Shown here piece by piece: positions 35,534 through 45,154 of a DNA stretch of 64,000 bases. How positions within the stretch are numbered: position 1 is the stretch's first letter; each line of letters starts with the position of its first letter. The notes under the pieces were generated by a model. That model was not told the origin of the DNA, did no database searches, and saw only the letters and a list, made by a program, of their open reading frames with translations. The position numbers and the translations under genes are program-made. The DNA comes from Edaphobacter lichenicola (lineage in GTDB: Bacteria > Acidobacteriota > Terriglobia > Terriglobales > Acidobacteriaceae), in contig NZ_JACHDY010000002.1 of assembly GCF_014201315.1 (NCBI RefSeq), positions 682,001-746,000 of the forward strand. Reading direction: 5' to 3'.

Positions 35534-36376
35534 TCAGCTTTGATTCTTGACAGTGCCAGGCTTGCTGCGAGTCAGCCAGTCGGAGGGAGACATTCCGAGG
35601 CGCCGGGTGAAGACCCGGGTGAGAGCGGTGGCATTGGTGTACCCGACGGCGGTTGCGATGAGTTTGAGCGAACTGCCCTTGCGCAACATGGTTTGGGCGA
35701 CTCCCAGGCGCCAGTTCGTCAGGTAATCGAACGGCGTGATGCCGACGACCTTGCGGAAATGGGCGGCGAAGCGGGCCCGTGACATCCCTGAGATTTGCGC
35801 CAACTGTTCCAGCGACCAGGAGATTTCAGGCTGCTTGTGCATGGCCCCGATGGCCTTGCTGAGACGATCATCGCTGAGCCCAAGCAATACGCCGCTATCA
35901 ACGAGGTGTGCGTTCATGGCTGAGCGGAAGAGGAGCACGAGGACGTATTCGAAGAGGCGATCGAGGGCGGTCTGGCGACCGGGGTAGTCGGAGGAGGACT
36001 CGGAGAAGAGGAGCTCGAGGGTGGGGGCGAGTTCGGGCAGGGCGTCGAGAGGGACGACGAATGGCTCGGGGAAGGAGGCAGTGAGGGGGTTCAACATGCC
36101 GGTGCCAAACTCGACGGTTGCGCAGATGAGTTCGGTGCGCTCCTCCTCTGAGGCGTGAAGGCGATGCTCGTGAGGGCGTGGGAGGAAGACGATGCTCGGG
36201 GTATCGACGACGATCGGCCGAGCATTGGGGTGAGCGATCGTCAGTCTTCCCTCTTTGAGCACATGAAGATAGCCGGCCTGTTCGTCGAGGTTCGGGGAGA
36301 TACCGCAGAAGGCTCCGGAGTAGAACATCCGGGCGGAGAGGGTGAACTGCTCGAAGAATGGGGCGAGTCGATCCAT
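35534..36376 (-). CDS. AraC-family regulator with N-terminal cupin domain
   Basis: Transcription factor of 280 residues. The N-terminal half is a cupin ligand-sensing domain of the Cupin_6 type, seen as FCGISPN...GYLHVLKEGRLTI and FLPRPHEHRLHAS. The C-terminal ~100 residues hold two helix-turn-helices: WSLEQLAQISGMSRARFAAHFRKVVGITPFDYLTNWRL and LKLIATAVGYTNATALTRVFTRRLGMSPSDW. It is divergent from the AhpD-like/YkgB pair, which it probably controls; this arrangement is common for such regulators. Ligand unknown, possibly a reactive electrophile or chlorine species. Confidence 0.88.
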   Translation of the reverse strand: MDRLAPFFEQFTLSARMFYSGAFCGISPNLDEQAGYLHVLKEGRLTIAHPNARPIVVDTPSIVFLPRPHEHRLHASEEERTELICATVEFGTGMLNPLTASFPEPFVVPLDALPELAPTLELLFSESSSDYPGRQTALDRLFEYVLVLLFRSAMNAHLVDSGVLLGLSDDRLSKAIGAMHKQPEISWSLEQLAQISGMSRARFAAHFRKVVGITPFDYLTNWRLGVAQTMLRKGSSLKLIATAVGYTNATALTRVFTRRLGMSPSDWLTRSKPGTVKNQS

Positions 36377-36430
36377 GTGATCCCCATGAGACTAGAAGGT
36401 ATACAAACGATATCCTAAGCAACAATACGT

Positions 36431-36451
36431 ACCATCTTATCTCCAGATGGT
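36431..36451. promoter_or_regulatory. Candidate AraC-type operator
   Basis: ACCATCT-TATCTCC-AGATGGT is a perfect 7-bp inverted repeat with a seven-base spacer. It lies in the 117-bp gap between the divergent AraC gene and the AhpD-like operon. AraC proteins often bind direct repeats, so binding is only suggested by position. Confidence 0.4.
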
Positions 36452-36493
36452 TCCTGATGGGCGCTGAGGCGTCACAGGAGATTGGAGAAGACG

Positions 36494-37033
36494 ATGTCCC
36501 GTATTGCCCCTGTTGTTTCGTCGAATGTTAGTCCTAAGGTTGCCACCACCCTCAATCAGGTGAAGGCGAGCCTGGGTATGGTCCCGAACCTCTTTGCCAC
36601 GCTTGCACATTCGTCCGTGGCTCTCGATGGATTTCTGTCGCTGTCGAAGGCGCTGTCGCATGGCCGCCTTTCCGCCCGTCAGCGCGAGATTCTGTCGCTA
36701 ACCGTGGCGCAGGAGAACGAGTGCCGGTACTGCCTCGCGGCGCATACCGCGTTGGCGAAGTCTGCCGGTGTGAGCGAGGCGGAGGCGCTGAAGGCGCGTA
36801 CAGCAGACAGCGAGGATCCATTTGAGCGCGCGCTGGCCTCGTTTGCGAAGAGCATCGTTCGTCAACGTGGTCATGTTTCGGACAAGGATATTGAGCGCGC
36901 GCGAAAGGCTGGAATTGATGACGGCCTGATGATGGAGGTCGTTGCCAATGTCGTTGTGAATACGTTCACCAACTATGCCAATGAACTTGCCGATACCGAG
37001 ATCGACTTTCCTGTAGTTGAGGTGAAGCTGTGA
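36494..37033 (+). CDS. AhpD/carboxymuconolactone decarboxylase-like protein
   Basis: Alpha-helical peroxidase-related protein of 179 residues. The redox motif is ENECRYCLAAHTALA (C-x-x-C plus His), preceded by LSARQREILSLTVA, the standard AhpD/CMD signature. GGAG six bases before the ATG supports the start, giving MSRIAPVV. The stop overlaps nothing functional, but YkgB follows at 45 bp. It probably reduces peroxides or disulfides as part of an oxidative stress response run by the divergent AraC protein. Confidence 0.85.
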   Translation: MSRIAPVVSSNVSPKVATTLNQVKASLGMVPNLFATLAHSSVALDGFLSLSKALSHGRLSARQREILSLTVAQENECRYCLAAHTALAKSAGVSEAEALKARTADSEDPFERALASFAKSIVRQRGHVSDKDIERARKAGIDDGLMMEVVANVVVNTFTNYANELADTEIDFPVVEVKL

Positions 37034-37077
37034 GCCGCGTGTACAGCGTTGCGCTCCCGGAGCGAATGGAGACAACT

Positions 37078-37683
37078 ATGGACAAGCTTACTAAGTTTCT
37101 ATCAAAGGCAGCGCCGTTTCAGGGAGACCTGGACTATCACCTGATTCGGGTTTCGATGGTGATCATCTACTTCTTCTTTGGGTATCAGAAGTGGTTTGAC
37201 TACGAGATGCAAGGTCTCGTTCCGTTCTTCACACATGGGCCTTTGATCTTCTGGATGTACTCGGTCTTCGGGATGAAGGGCTCGACGTATCTTCTGGGTG
37301 TCTCCGAGTGGTTGTTCGGCGCGTTGATCCTGGCGGGCTTCTGGAACAAGAAGCTGGGAGCACTGGGAGCACTGGGCTCGGTGATGACGTTTATCACGAC
37401 AATCACGATCATCCCGTTTATGCCAGATGGCTGGGCTCAGTCGGCGGGCGGATTTCCTGCGATGGTGGGGAACGTCGCCTTCCTGATGAAAGACGTCGTG
37501 CTGCTGGCGGTATCGTTCTATCTGCTGAAGCACGATGTTGTGAGAGCGTCGGTAGCTACTGACAGCGTGTTGAGCGGGGGCAGCGCCGTTTGCGGCATCT
37601 CATCCAATCATGGGAGAAGCGACCGGGTCCAACCGATAGAAGATTACGGCGTCATCGGGGAACGCGTTCGATCGCGCAGGTAA
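37078..37683 (+). CDS. YkgB/RclC family membrane protein (DUF417)
   Basis: Inner-membrane protein of 201 residues with four hydrophobic helices. The family signature DYHLIRVSMVIIYFFFGYQKWFDYE is near the N-terminus and GVSEWLFGALILAGFWNKKLG in the middle. In E. coli the homologue RclC belongs to the reactive-chlorine response controlled by the AraC protein RclR, which matches the neighbours here. ATG with GGAG six bases upstream is chosen over a GTG at 37030. The C-terminal ~30 residues are polar and not typical, perhaps an extension by mutation. Confidence 0.85.
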   Translation: MDKLTKFLSKAAPFQGDLDYHLIRVSMVIIYFFFGYQKWFDYEMQGLVPFFTHGPLIFWMYSVFGMKGSTYLLGVSEWLFGALILAGFWNKKLGALGALGSVMTFITTITIIPFMPDGWAQSAGGFPAMVGNVAFLMKDVVLLAVSFYLLKHDVVRASVATDSVLSGGSAVCGISSNHGRSDRVQPIEDYGVIGERVRSRR

Positions 37684-37935
37684 AACGTCACAGGCTCCAT
37701 CACTGCTGTCGTTGTCGGAGCAATCCTAAGACCTGGCTGAGCCACTCACGCTGAAACCTCACTGATCTTTCGCGAATCTGGTGAGCATGTCTGCGGCTTT
37801 GACTTGACTAGCCCAATGGACTGAGACTTGACACACACGGGTAGATAGATGGCGAACACTCTGTAAAGACAAACACGGAGGACGGTGCGATAGTCTATTA
37901 AAGACTACTCGGTTCAGCGATATCATTGGAGGAAA

Positions 37936-38745
37936 ATGAGAAGTTTGATCAAAGCTCTCTTGCCAAAAACACTCTTGAGGGCCCTCTATCCCTTTCGAGA
38001 GAATTGGTTGAAAACTTACGCCAAAAAATCCTACTCTCAAGAGGGCGAGGACATGATCCTGGAGCGATTTCTTGAGCAAAAGCAATCTGGTTTTTATGTC
38101 GATGTCGGAGCACACCACCCCAAACGATACTCAAACACCTATAACCTGTATCGCAGGGGGTGGCGTGGGCTCAACATAGATGCCAATCCAGGTAGCATGA
38201 CCTTGTTCAAGCAGATCCGCCCGAAGGACATCAACGTGGAAGCTGCAGTGTCCTCTGCCGCCCAGGAACTGACTTACTACATTTTCAATGAGCCCGCGCT
38301 GAATACCTTCAAAGAAGATCTCGCAATGGACCGTGTCGGTGGGATCTATTCCATCATCAAGAAGGTCAACATAACGACCAGACCATTGTGGCAGTTGCTC
38401 GATCAGTATGTTCCTCCAGATACCAAGATTGATCTGTTGACTGTCGATGTTGAGGGTTTGGACTTTGATGTACTTCTATCGAACGATTGGCGCCGATACT
38501 CGCCAGAGTTCATTCTGGTAGAGTGTTTCGGTTCCACAACTTTCGAAGAGATCAGCTCTGACGCCGCGGGGCATCTGCTGTTAAGCCAGAACTACTCGAT
38601 CGTCGCAAAGACGATGAACACCGTGCTGTTTCGATTGTTGCCGCCCTCTCAAGTTGACTCGAGCGCACGGAAGGCAAAAACATCCGATCCTGAAGCTCTT
38701 AGAGATGCAGGGTTCTCTGCACAAAAACAGTCTCTAGCCTCTTGA
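37936..38745 (+). CDS. FkbM-family methyltransferase
   Basis: Predicted SAM-dependent O-methyltransferase of 269 residues. The N-terminus has SQEGEDMILERFLEQKQSGFYVDVGAHHPKRYSNTYNLYRRGWRGLNIDANP, which contains the SAM-binding GxH motif. LLTVDVEGLDFDVLLSNDW is the FkbM core, followed by ILVECFG. GGAGG lies just before the ATG. It is convergent with the flippase gene, two bases apart. It probably methylates a sugar of the polysaccharide. Confidence 0.82.
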   Translation: MRSLIKALLPKTLLRALYPFRENWLKTYAKKSYSQEGEDMILERFLEQKQSGFYVDVGAHHPKRYSNTYNLYRRGWRGLNIDANPGSMTLFKQIRPKDINVEAAVSSAAQELTYYIFNEPALNTFKEDLAMDRVGGIYSIIKKVNITTRPLWQLLDQYVPPDTKIDLLTVDVEGLDFDVLLSNDWRRYSPEFILVECFGSTTFEEISSDAAGHLLLSQNYSIVAKTMNTVLFRLLPPSQVDSSARKAKTSDPEALRDAGFSAQKQSLAS

Positions 38746-38747
38746 GT

Positions 38748-40139
38748 TCAATCTGAAAAGTTCCAGATCTTTGCCGGCAAAAACGATCGCATTTGCATAA
38801 AGAATATTGGCCGAGTCTCGCGGCTCAGTGCATTCGCAAATACTGCCGAAATTGCATAGGAGACCACCGTGGCGATGGCAGCCCCCAACGCTGCATATCT
38901 AGGAATCAGAACGACGTTGAAGGCAACATTGATAACCGCCCCTGCAATCGATCGGTAGAGGGACAATTTCAACAGGTTCTTGGTAATGTCCCAGGGAGCC
39001 TGCGCGAGGCCCAGAAAAACAAAAACAGACGCCCAGATGTGAACTGCGAGCACTGGCGCCGCTCCGCTGTAACTATTCGAGTACAGGATGCGAACGATTG
39101 CGTGGGAGGCCAGCGCCACCAGCGAACCGATGACGCAGGCTAGCATCGTCATCAACGAGAATAGTTTGCGCAGCCTTCCATAAAAGAGTTCGTGATCGTC
39201 CTTTGCCCGCATAATCGCAGGAGAAACGGAAGAGACGATGGCAGCTGGAATAAAGTACCAGATCTCCGATATTTTCGTAGCTGCCGAGTACAGACCGACC
39301 GCCAGATCTCCCTTCATCATCTTGAGCATGACCATGTCCAGCCGCATATAGATCATGATCGCCATCCCAGAAAACAGCGCGGGCCAACTCTGTTGAAGCA
39401 ACTGTATTGCCCTTTTCTTGCTGCTCTTCCAGGAGATCATTCTGCCACCTGAGAAGCGATAGCCGAGCACGAGCCCGATCGCGCCCAGCGCAAACTCACC
39501 AGCGTTTGCCGCTGCAAATGTCCATAGAGGCGCTTTGACATAGATCAGCGACACTCGTACCACAGCGAAGATCAGAAAAGCCGCGTTCTTCGCCCAGACC
39601 GTGATCTTGGATTGCACCTGCGATTGGAAGAGATAGTCGATCGTATCGAACGCCTGGAAGATCAACGTCAGCGAGATGATGCTCACCAGCAGCAGAGCTT
39701 GCCTGTCGTTAGGCTGGATCAGCCTAAGACTACCGATTGACCCGCATACTGCTACCAGACTGCCAACGCTTCGCAGCGCAAGGGACGTGCCCAGAATCTC
39801 GTGGGCGTCCTCGGGATGATGCAGAAGTTCGCGGATCACGATGCCGTCGAGGCCGAGCGTGGTGATCGTCGCAAACAAAGCGACGAACGCGAGGGCAAAG
39901 TTCAAACTGCCAAACTGCGCAGGGCCGAGATATCGTGCGACCCACACCCCGACGAAAAGCCCTGTTCCCATTCGGACGATCCGGTCGACCATCAACCAGC
40001 CCATGTTCCCCATGATCTTGCGGAGTCCGGGTCCAATTTTGTCTGACTCTCTTGCTATGCGGGCGCCAAGTACTGACTGCTTCAAGTCGAGATCCCTTTG
40101 AACCATTGGCGTATTGGAGAGGAGAACCGAATCTCCCAT
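38748..40139 (-). CDS. Polysaccharide flippase (Wzx-like)
   Basis: Multi-pass membrane protein of 463 residues with about 12-14 helices. It belongs to the MOP/Wzx polysaccharide transporter family, with an N-terminal MGTGLFVGVWVARYLGPAQFGSLNFALAFVALF stretch typical of RfbX/Wzx proteins. It would flip undecaprenyl-linked repeat units across the inner membrane. The ATG at the end has no clear ribosome-binding site; a second ATG 11 codons in is also possible. It is divergent from a glycosyltransferase gene. Confidence 0.83.
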   Translation of the reverse strand: MGDSVLLSNTPMVQRDLDLKQSVLGARIARESDKIGPGLRKIMGNMGWLMVDRIVRMGTGLFVGVWVARYLGPAQFGSLNFALAFVALFATITTLGLDGIVIRELLHHPEDAHEILGTSLALRSVGSLVAVCGSIGSLRLIQPNDRQALLLVSIISLTLIFQAFDTIDYLFQSQVQSKITVWAKNAAFLIFAVVRVSLIYVKAPLWTFAAANAGEFALGAIGLVLGYRFSGGRMISWKSSKKRAIQLLQQSWPALFSGMAIMIYMRLDMVMLKMMKGDLAVGLYSAATKISEIWYFIPAAIVSSVSPAIMRAKDDHELFYGRLRKLFSLMTMLACVIGSLVALASHAIVRILYSNSYSGAAPVLAVHIWASVFVFLGLAQAPWDITKNLLKLSLYRSIAGAVINVAFNVVLIPRYAALGAAIATVVSYAISAVFANALSRETRPIFFMQMRSFLPAKIWNFSD

Positions 40140-40304
40140 TTCGCGGTATCTTCAGCACTCGTCATTCGACCCCGGTCTTCTCGCCAGGAGGAATACTCGT
40201 ATCGTCGCGGCATGGTGCGTCTTCCTATCTGTAGACTATAGCAAGGAGGTCAGCAGGTTCGTCTGATCCCGCTATCCTTCGGCTGAGGTAGGTAGACCAC
40301 GTTC

Positions 40305-41234
40305 ATGCAACCCGAAGCACTGCAAACTCCTGTGGCGTTGTTTGTGTTTAAGCGGCCCGAGACCACACGCCAGGTGTTCGAGGCTATCGCACAGGTCCGA
40401 CCAATAAAATTGCTGCTAGTAGCAGATGGCCCTAGAAACGATCGCCACGGCGAAGCAGAAGCCTGTCTCAAAGTGCGCGACATCGTTGCACAGGTCGATT
40501 GGCCATGCGAGGTCTACACAAACTTCGCTGACGGAAACCTTGGCTGCCAGGAAAGGGTTATAAGTGGCTTGGACTGGGTCTTCTCGCTGGTGGAAGAGGC
40601 AATAATCCTGGAGGACGACTGCCTTCCCGACCTGTCTTTTTTCCCGTTCTGTCAGGAGTTGCTTGAGCGATATCGCGGAGATGACCGAGTCGCCTCCATC
40701 ACTGGCACGAATCTGGTGGAGAAATACCTCAACACGGATTCCAGCTACTACTTCTCCCAACTGGGCGGCATCTGGGGGTGGGCAAGTTGGAGATCGGAGT
40801 GGCAGCGATATGATCGCTATCTCAAAGATTGGCCGAAGCTGAAACAGGAGAAGATGCTCTCTGAAATCTTTGGAGACTCGAAAGCGGTCGCCTATTGGAC
40901 AGAGATCTTCGATGCGATGCACAACCGCACAGGACCAAATACCTGGGATTATCAATGGCTCTACACGCGATTGAAGAACAATTCGCTCAATATCATCCCG
41001 CGAACCAATCTGATATCGAACATAGGTTTCGGGATGGATGCAACGCACACAGCGGAGATAGACTCACGCCTTATTCAACCCCGAAGAGCCATCGAGTTTC
41101 CTCTCCGCCATCCATCCAGTTTCGTTCCATCACGTAGTACCGATCGGTACCTTCAAGGTCTGTTTACAACGTCGCTGGTCCATCGTATCTCGCGAAGGCT
41201 CCGCCAAATTTCAGACAAGTGTTTTAAAGACTGA
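40305..41234 (+). CDS. Glycosyltransferase with LEDDC motif
   Basis: A 309-residue cytoplasmic or peripheral enzyme. The N-terminus ALFVFKRPETTRQVFEAIAQV and the acidic metal motif AIILEDDCLPDLSFFPFCQELLERY are typical of a GT-A family related to GNT-I/hemolytic-type glycosyltransferases. The middle GGIWGWASWRSEWQRYD is also characteristic. Donor and acceptor sugars cannot be read. Members of this group are often annotated only as glycosyltransferase family 2 or hypothetical. Confidence 0.7.
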   Translation: MQPEALQTPVALFVFKRPETTRQVFEAIAQVRPIKLLLVADGPRNDRHGEAEACLKVRDIVAQVDWPCEVYTNFADGNLGCQERVISGLDWVFSLVEEAIILEDDCLPDLSFFPFCQELLERYRGDDRVASITGTNLVEKYLNTDSSYYFSQLGGIWGWASWRSEWQRYDRYLKDWPKLKQEKMLSEIFGDSKAVAYWTEIFDAMHNRTGPNTWDYQWLYTRLKNNSLNIIPRTNLISNIGFGMDATHTAEIDSRLIQPRRAIEFPLRHPSSFVPSRSTDRYLQGLFTTSLVHRISRRLRQISDKCFKD

Positions 41235-41288
41235 ATGACCGCAGAAAATATACAGCCACTCGGCTAAATCACAAGGGCGGAGATTTAG

Positions 41289-41897
41289 ATGAAGACTTTT
41301 TTCAAATTAGCTCACAAGTTTTTTTGTACATTCTCTCGGCTCGTCGAAAAAGCGGAACTTCTTCACAAAAAAGAGAGCTGCCTCCTTGGAGAAGGCGCGC
41401 ATTTGCATCCCTCAAGCCGGGTCGAGAACAATCAAGCGAAAAGGGAAGCCATAGTAATCGCTGCTCGCTCTCAGATTTTAGGACAACTTCTTGTTCTCGG
41501 CCACGGAGGAATCATTAAGATTGGGGAATCCTGCTTTGTTGGAGAACATTCCCGTATCTGGTCGGCGGATTCAATCGCGATTGGGGACAGGGTACTCATC
41601 TCGCACAATGTAAACATCCACGATCATAATGCTCATTCGTTATCAGCCGAAAAACGCCGTCTGCACATCATTGAGATTTTTTCTAAAGGCCACCCTGTTC
41701 ATCTCGAAGATGTTGCGTCTGCCCCCATCGTGATTGAAGATGATGCTTGGATCGGTTTCAATTCAACCATTCTCAAGGGCGTAAGGATAGGCCGCGGAGC
41801 GATAGTTGGAGCGGCGACCGTCGTGACAAAGGATGTTCCTGCCTATGCAATCGTCGCCGGCAATCCGGCCAAAACAATTGGCCATGCGGAACCCTAG
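41289..41897 (+). CDS. Left-handed beta-helix acetyltransferase (WbbJ-like)
   Basis: Hexapeptide-repeat acyltransferase of 202 residues. Repeats begin near [30 protein letters not shown]. The catalytic His region is [10 protein letters not shown], and the C-terminus shows [49 protein letters not shown]. It would O- or N-acetylate a sugar. GGAG seven bases before the ATG supports the start. It is 54 bp after the preceding glycosyltransferase. Confidence 0.85.
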   Translation: MKTFFKLAHKFFCTFSRLVEKAELLHKKESCLLGEGAHLHPSSRVENNQAKREAIVIAARSQILGQLLVLGHGGIIKIGESCFVGEHSRIWSADSIAIGDRVLISHNVNIHDHNAHSLSAEKRRLHIIEIFSKGHPVHLEDVASAPIVIEDDAWIGFNSTILKGVRIGRGAIVGAATVVTKDVPAYAIVAGNPAKTIGHAEP

Positions 41898-42072
41898 CCA
41901 TGATCCTGATAGCTGAAGGTCACCGACTATGTGATGAAGCGACAACGTGGGCACTCCAGTACAATCGTGAATGAGAGCCGCTTTATGATCTTCGAGACAA
42001 TCGAGATCACACGTCACAGCCGGAGGATCCTCCGTAGCGGTTCTTTAGACTTATACCTTAAAGGTGTATTGA

Positions 42073-42951
42073 ATGTTTTTTTCCGCTTTGAAAGCCAGCG
42101 TGCGAAGCCTTCGCTCCATCGAAGAGCGCTGCAAAAAGATCCAGGAAGCATTGGGCAGAATCGAGCAAAGGCAGCTGCAAGATCTTCCGATCGCAGACCT
42201 CCAGAGGGCCGAGTTCAGAACTTTTTCACAGTGGGGCGAAGATGGCATTTTGCAGCATCTTTTGCGTCATGTGGCAGTCTCTCGGAAGGTCTTTGTGGAG
42301 TTTGGAGTAGAAAATTACACGGAATCAAACACTCGTTTTCTGCTTACGAATCACAACTGGGCGGGACTGGTCATCGACGGGAGCTCCAAACACGTCGACT
42401 ATATAAAGAACGACGATATCTACTGGCGCTATAACCTCAAGGCCGAAAACTCGTTCATTACTCGAGATAACGTAAACAATCTCATCCTTCGCAATGGCAT
42501 CGAAGGCCCGATCGGCCTGCTGTCAGTTGACATCGATGGGAACGACTACTGGGTGTGGGAGGCCATCAACGTTATCATTCCGAGCGTGGTGGTGTTGGAG
42601 TACAACTCCCGCTTCGGACCCGAAAGATCGGTGACCGTCCCCTATGACGCCAGTTTCGTAAGAGGCAACGCACACCGCTCAAATATCTATTACGGCGCGT
42701 CGCTGGCCGCACTTTGTCTGTTGAGTGAGCGAAAAGGATACTCCTTCGTCGGATGCAACACGGCCGGCAACAATGCCTTTTTCGTACGAAAGGAGTTGAG
42801 ACCTCCAACCCTTCCGGAACTCACTTCCATACAAGGCTTTAAGAAGTCGCAGTTTCGAGAGTCACGCGACCCCGATGGTAGAGTGGCTGTCATGACAGAC
42901 TCGCAGGAGCTTGCCATTCTCAATCAACTTCCTCTGGTAGAGGTTTCTTGA
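42073..42951 (+). CDS. FkbM-like protein with FSQWGEDGIL motif
   Basis: A 292-residue protein. A short N-terminal coiled coil is followed by FSQWGEDGILQHLL, VFVEFGVENYTESNTRFLLTNHNWAGLVIDGS, and LLSVDIDGNDYWVWEAI, the pattern of FkbM-like methyltransferases. The SAM-binding glycine motif is weak (VEFGVEN instead of VDVGA), so catalysis is uncertain. AAGGTG seven bases before the ATG supports the start. It is only two bases from the next gene. Confidence 0.6.
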   Translation: MFFSALKASVRSLRSIEERCKKIQEALGRIEQRQLQDLPIADLQRAEFRTFSQWGEDGILQHLLRHVAVSRKVFVEFGVENYTESNTRFLLTNHNWAGLVIDGSSKHVDYIKNDDIYWRYNLKAENSFITRDNVNNLILRNGIEGPIGLLSVDIDGNDYWVWEAINVIIPSVVVLEYNSRFGPERSVTVPYDASFVRGNAHRSNIYYGASLAALCLLSERKGYSFVGCNTAGNNAFFVRKELRPPTLPELTSIQGFKKSQFRESRDPDGRVAVMTDSQELAILNQLPLVEVS

Positions 42952-42952
42952 G

Positions 42953-43882
42953 ATGTCCCGTCAAACGGTACTCGTTACTGGTGCGAACGGTTTTGTTGGT
43001 AGACATGTGGCCCGCGTCTTTGCGCGGGAGGGCTACCGCGTGCTCGGAATCGGCCACGGAGGATGGCTGCGGGACGAGTGGGAGCAGTGGGGGCTCGCCG
43101 CGTGGACGTCAGCAGATGTAACCCTGGCGACGCTGAGGGAGCACACCGAAGATCCATCGGTGATCGTTCATTGCGCCGGCGGCGGATCGGTCGCATTCTC
43201 GATCGAGAATCCCATCGCAGACTTCATGCGCACTGTAGAAACAACCGCGCAGGTACTCGAATATGTTCGCACTGTTGCTCCACAATGTAGCGTCGTCTAT
43301 CCCTCAAGCGCGAGCGTATATGGCGCGGTCGACCATCTCCCGATCACGGCTGACCAAAATGCGGCTCCTATCTCTCAGTACGGAGTGCATAAGCTGATGG
43401 CCGAATTGTTCATCGCTTCGTATGCCCGTCAGTTTGGAACATCCACCGCCATCGTGCGCCTCTTCTCCATCTACGGTTGTGGCCTGCAGAAACAGTTGCT
43501 GTGGGATGCCTGCCGCAAGTTCGCCGCTGGCGACAGTATCTTTACGGGAACTGGTGATGAAGTGCGTGACTGGCTGCATGTCGAGGATGCTGCAGAACTG
43601 CTCCTTGCCGCCACTGAAAACGCGTCCGTCGAATGCCCTACGGTCAACGGTGGCAGCGGCGAGGGAATCACCGTGAGAGAGGTCCTGACTCACCTCAAGA
43701 GCAGTTTTCCTCAGAGAGATTCAAAGCTGACATTCTCCGGGGTTAAAAGAACAGGAGATCCCAGTCGGTACGTAGCGGATATCAAGGGTTCCAGGGAGTG
43801 GGGATGGGCTCCCAAACGCCAATGGAAACAGGGGATGGACGAATACGCTGCGTGGTGGAAGAGCAGTTCACGGGGACTATGA
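42953..43882 (+). CDS. NAD-dependent sugar epimerase/dehydratase
   Basis: Extended SDR enzyme of 309 residues. The cofactor motif is VTGANGFVGRHVA, the catalytic set is in PSSASVYGA and QYGVHKLMAE, and the C-terminal DEVRDWLHVEDAAELLL fits nucleotide-sugar enzymes of the UDP-glucose 4-epimerase group. The stop overlaps the following glycosyltransferase start by four bases, so the two are coupled. The particular sugar is unknown. Confidence 0.83.
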   Translation: MSRQTVLVTGANGFVGRHVARVFAREGYRVLGIGHGGWLRDEWEQWGLAAWTSADVTLATLREHTEDPSVIVHCAGGGSVAFSIENPIADFMRTVETTAQVLEYVRTVAPQCSVVYPSSASVYGAVDHLPITADQNAAPISQYGVHKLMAELFIASYARQFGTSTAIVRLFSIYGCGLQKQLLWDACRKFAAGDSIFTGTGDEVRDWLHVEDAAELLLAATENASVECPTVNGGSGEGITVREVLTHLKSSFPQRDSKLTFSGVKRTGDPSRYVADIKGSREWGWAPKRQWKQGMDEYAAWWKSSSRGL

Positions 43883-45048
43883 GCGAGAAGATACGGATTG
43901 GATTTGTCTTGCCTCCGGGACATTGGCTTGGCGGAAAAAACTACCTGCGAAATCTGTTCGCCGCCATCCAGGCAGTGCCTGACCATACGATAACCCCAGT
44001 CATCTTCACAGGGGAACATCATGAAGATTTATCTGATTTCCACGATATTGAAGTCGTCACTTCGTCGATGTTTGACCACAAGACTGCCGCCCGGTTCGCA
44101 CGCAGGGTTTTGATAAAAACGGCCTCACAGGACATTCCCTTGTGGAGACTGCTGAAGAAACACCATATTTCGGTTCTGTCCCATTCTTTTCAAACCGGGC
44201 AAAGCAAGACGATCAAGACAGTCGGATGGATCCCCGATCTTCAGCACATCCATCTTCCAAAGTTTTTTACTCCAGAAGAACGAACACGCCGGGACCGAGA
44301 CTTCATGAGCGCATGCGAACACTGTGACGCGGTGGTAGTTAGTAGCAAGTGCGCTGCCGGCGACCTGATATCTTTTGCTCCCCAGTATGCCCATAAGGTT
44401 AGGCTTCTCCGATTTGTCGCCACTCCAGTACCGCTCGCCAACGCCGCCAGCCTGGAGGACTTGAGACAGATCTACAACTTTGCCGAGCCTTTTTTTCTGC
44501 TGCCAAATCAGTTTTGGGCTCACAAAAATCATCGAGTCGTGATCAGTGCATTGCATCAGCTCAAACTACAAGATAAGAAATTTCTTGTTCTCGCCACCGG
44601 TTCATCGAGTGACTATCGCAATCCCGCTTTCTTCCCTTCGTTGATGCAATACGCTGAACAATGCGACGTCTTGGACCGCTTTCGCGTTCTGGGCCAGATT
44701 CCATTCCATCATCTTGCCGGCCTCATGCAGCACGCAACCGCCTTCATCAATCCCTCCCTTTTTGAGGGGTGGAGCACCAGCGTCGAGGAGGCAAAGTCGA
44801 TGGGCAAGCAGGTTCTCCTCTCTGACATACCGGTACACCGCGAGCAGGCACCGGAACGCGGCATATTCTTCTCTCCAGAGAATCCGGATGAACTAGCCGC
44901 AGCAATGATCGCTGCGAATGATGGATTTGATATTCATCAAGATGCCGATATGCAGACGAGAGCCATGGCCCGCTTTCCCGCTCGGCAACGAGAGTTCGGA
45001 GAAGCATATCAGACCATCGTGAACAAGTTGGTACCGTCTACGAAATAA
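43879..45048 (+). CDS. GT4-type glycosyltransferase
   Basis: GT-B enzyme of 389 residues. The N-terminal GFVLPPGHWLGGKNYLRNL is typical, and the C-terminal domain contains the E-x7-E donor-binding motif within FEGWSTSVEEAKSMGKQVLLSDIPVHREQ. Start ATG overlaps the epimerase stop. The frame is open further upstream inside that gene but those starts are not used. Donor unknown. Confidence 0.85.
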   Translation: MSEKIRIGFVLPPGHWLGGKNYLRNLFAAIQAVPDHTITPVIFTGEHHEDLSDFHDIEVVTSSMFDHKTAARFARRVLIKTASQDIPLWRLLKKHHISVLSHSFQTGQSKTIKTVGWIPDLQHIHLPKFFTPEERTRRDRDFMSACEHCDAVVVSSKCAAGDLISFAPQYAHKVRLLRFVATPVPLANAASLEDLRQIYNFAEPFFLLPNQFWAHKNHRVVISALHQLKLQDKKFLVLATGSSSDYRNPAFFPSLMQYAEQCDVLDRFRVLGQIPFHHLAGLMQHATAFINPSLFEGWSTSVEEAKSMGKQVLLSDIPVHREQAPERGIFFSPENPDELAAAMIAANDGFDIHQDADMQTRAMARFPARQREFGEAYQTIVNKLVPSTK

Positions 45049-45154
45049 CCTTCTCTCACAAGCGATCGCTGCCCCACTGCACGCCGCCCACCGGGACGCG
45101 CCTCGCAACTCTTCTATGAGTAATCTCAAGCCAAAACCAGCGGCATCATCTTTC

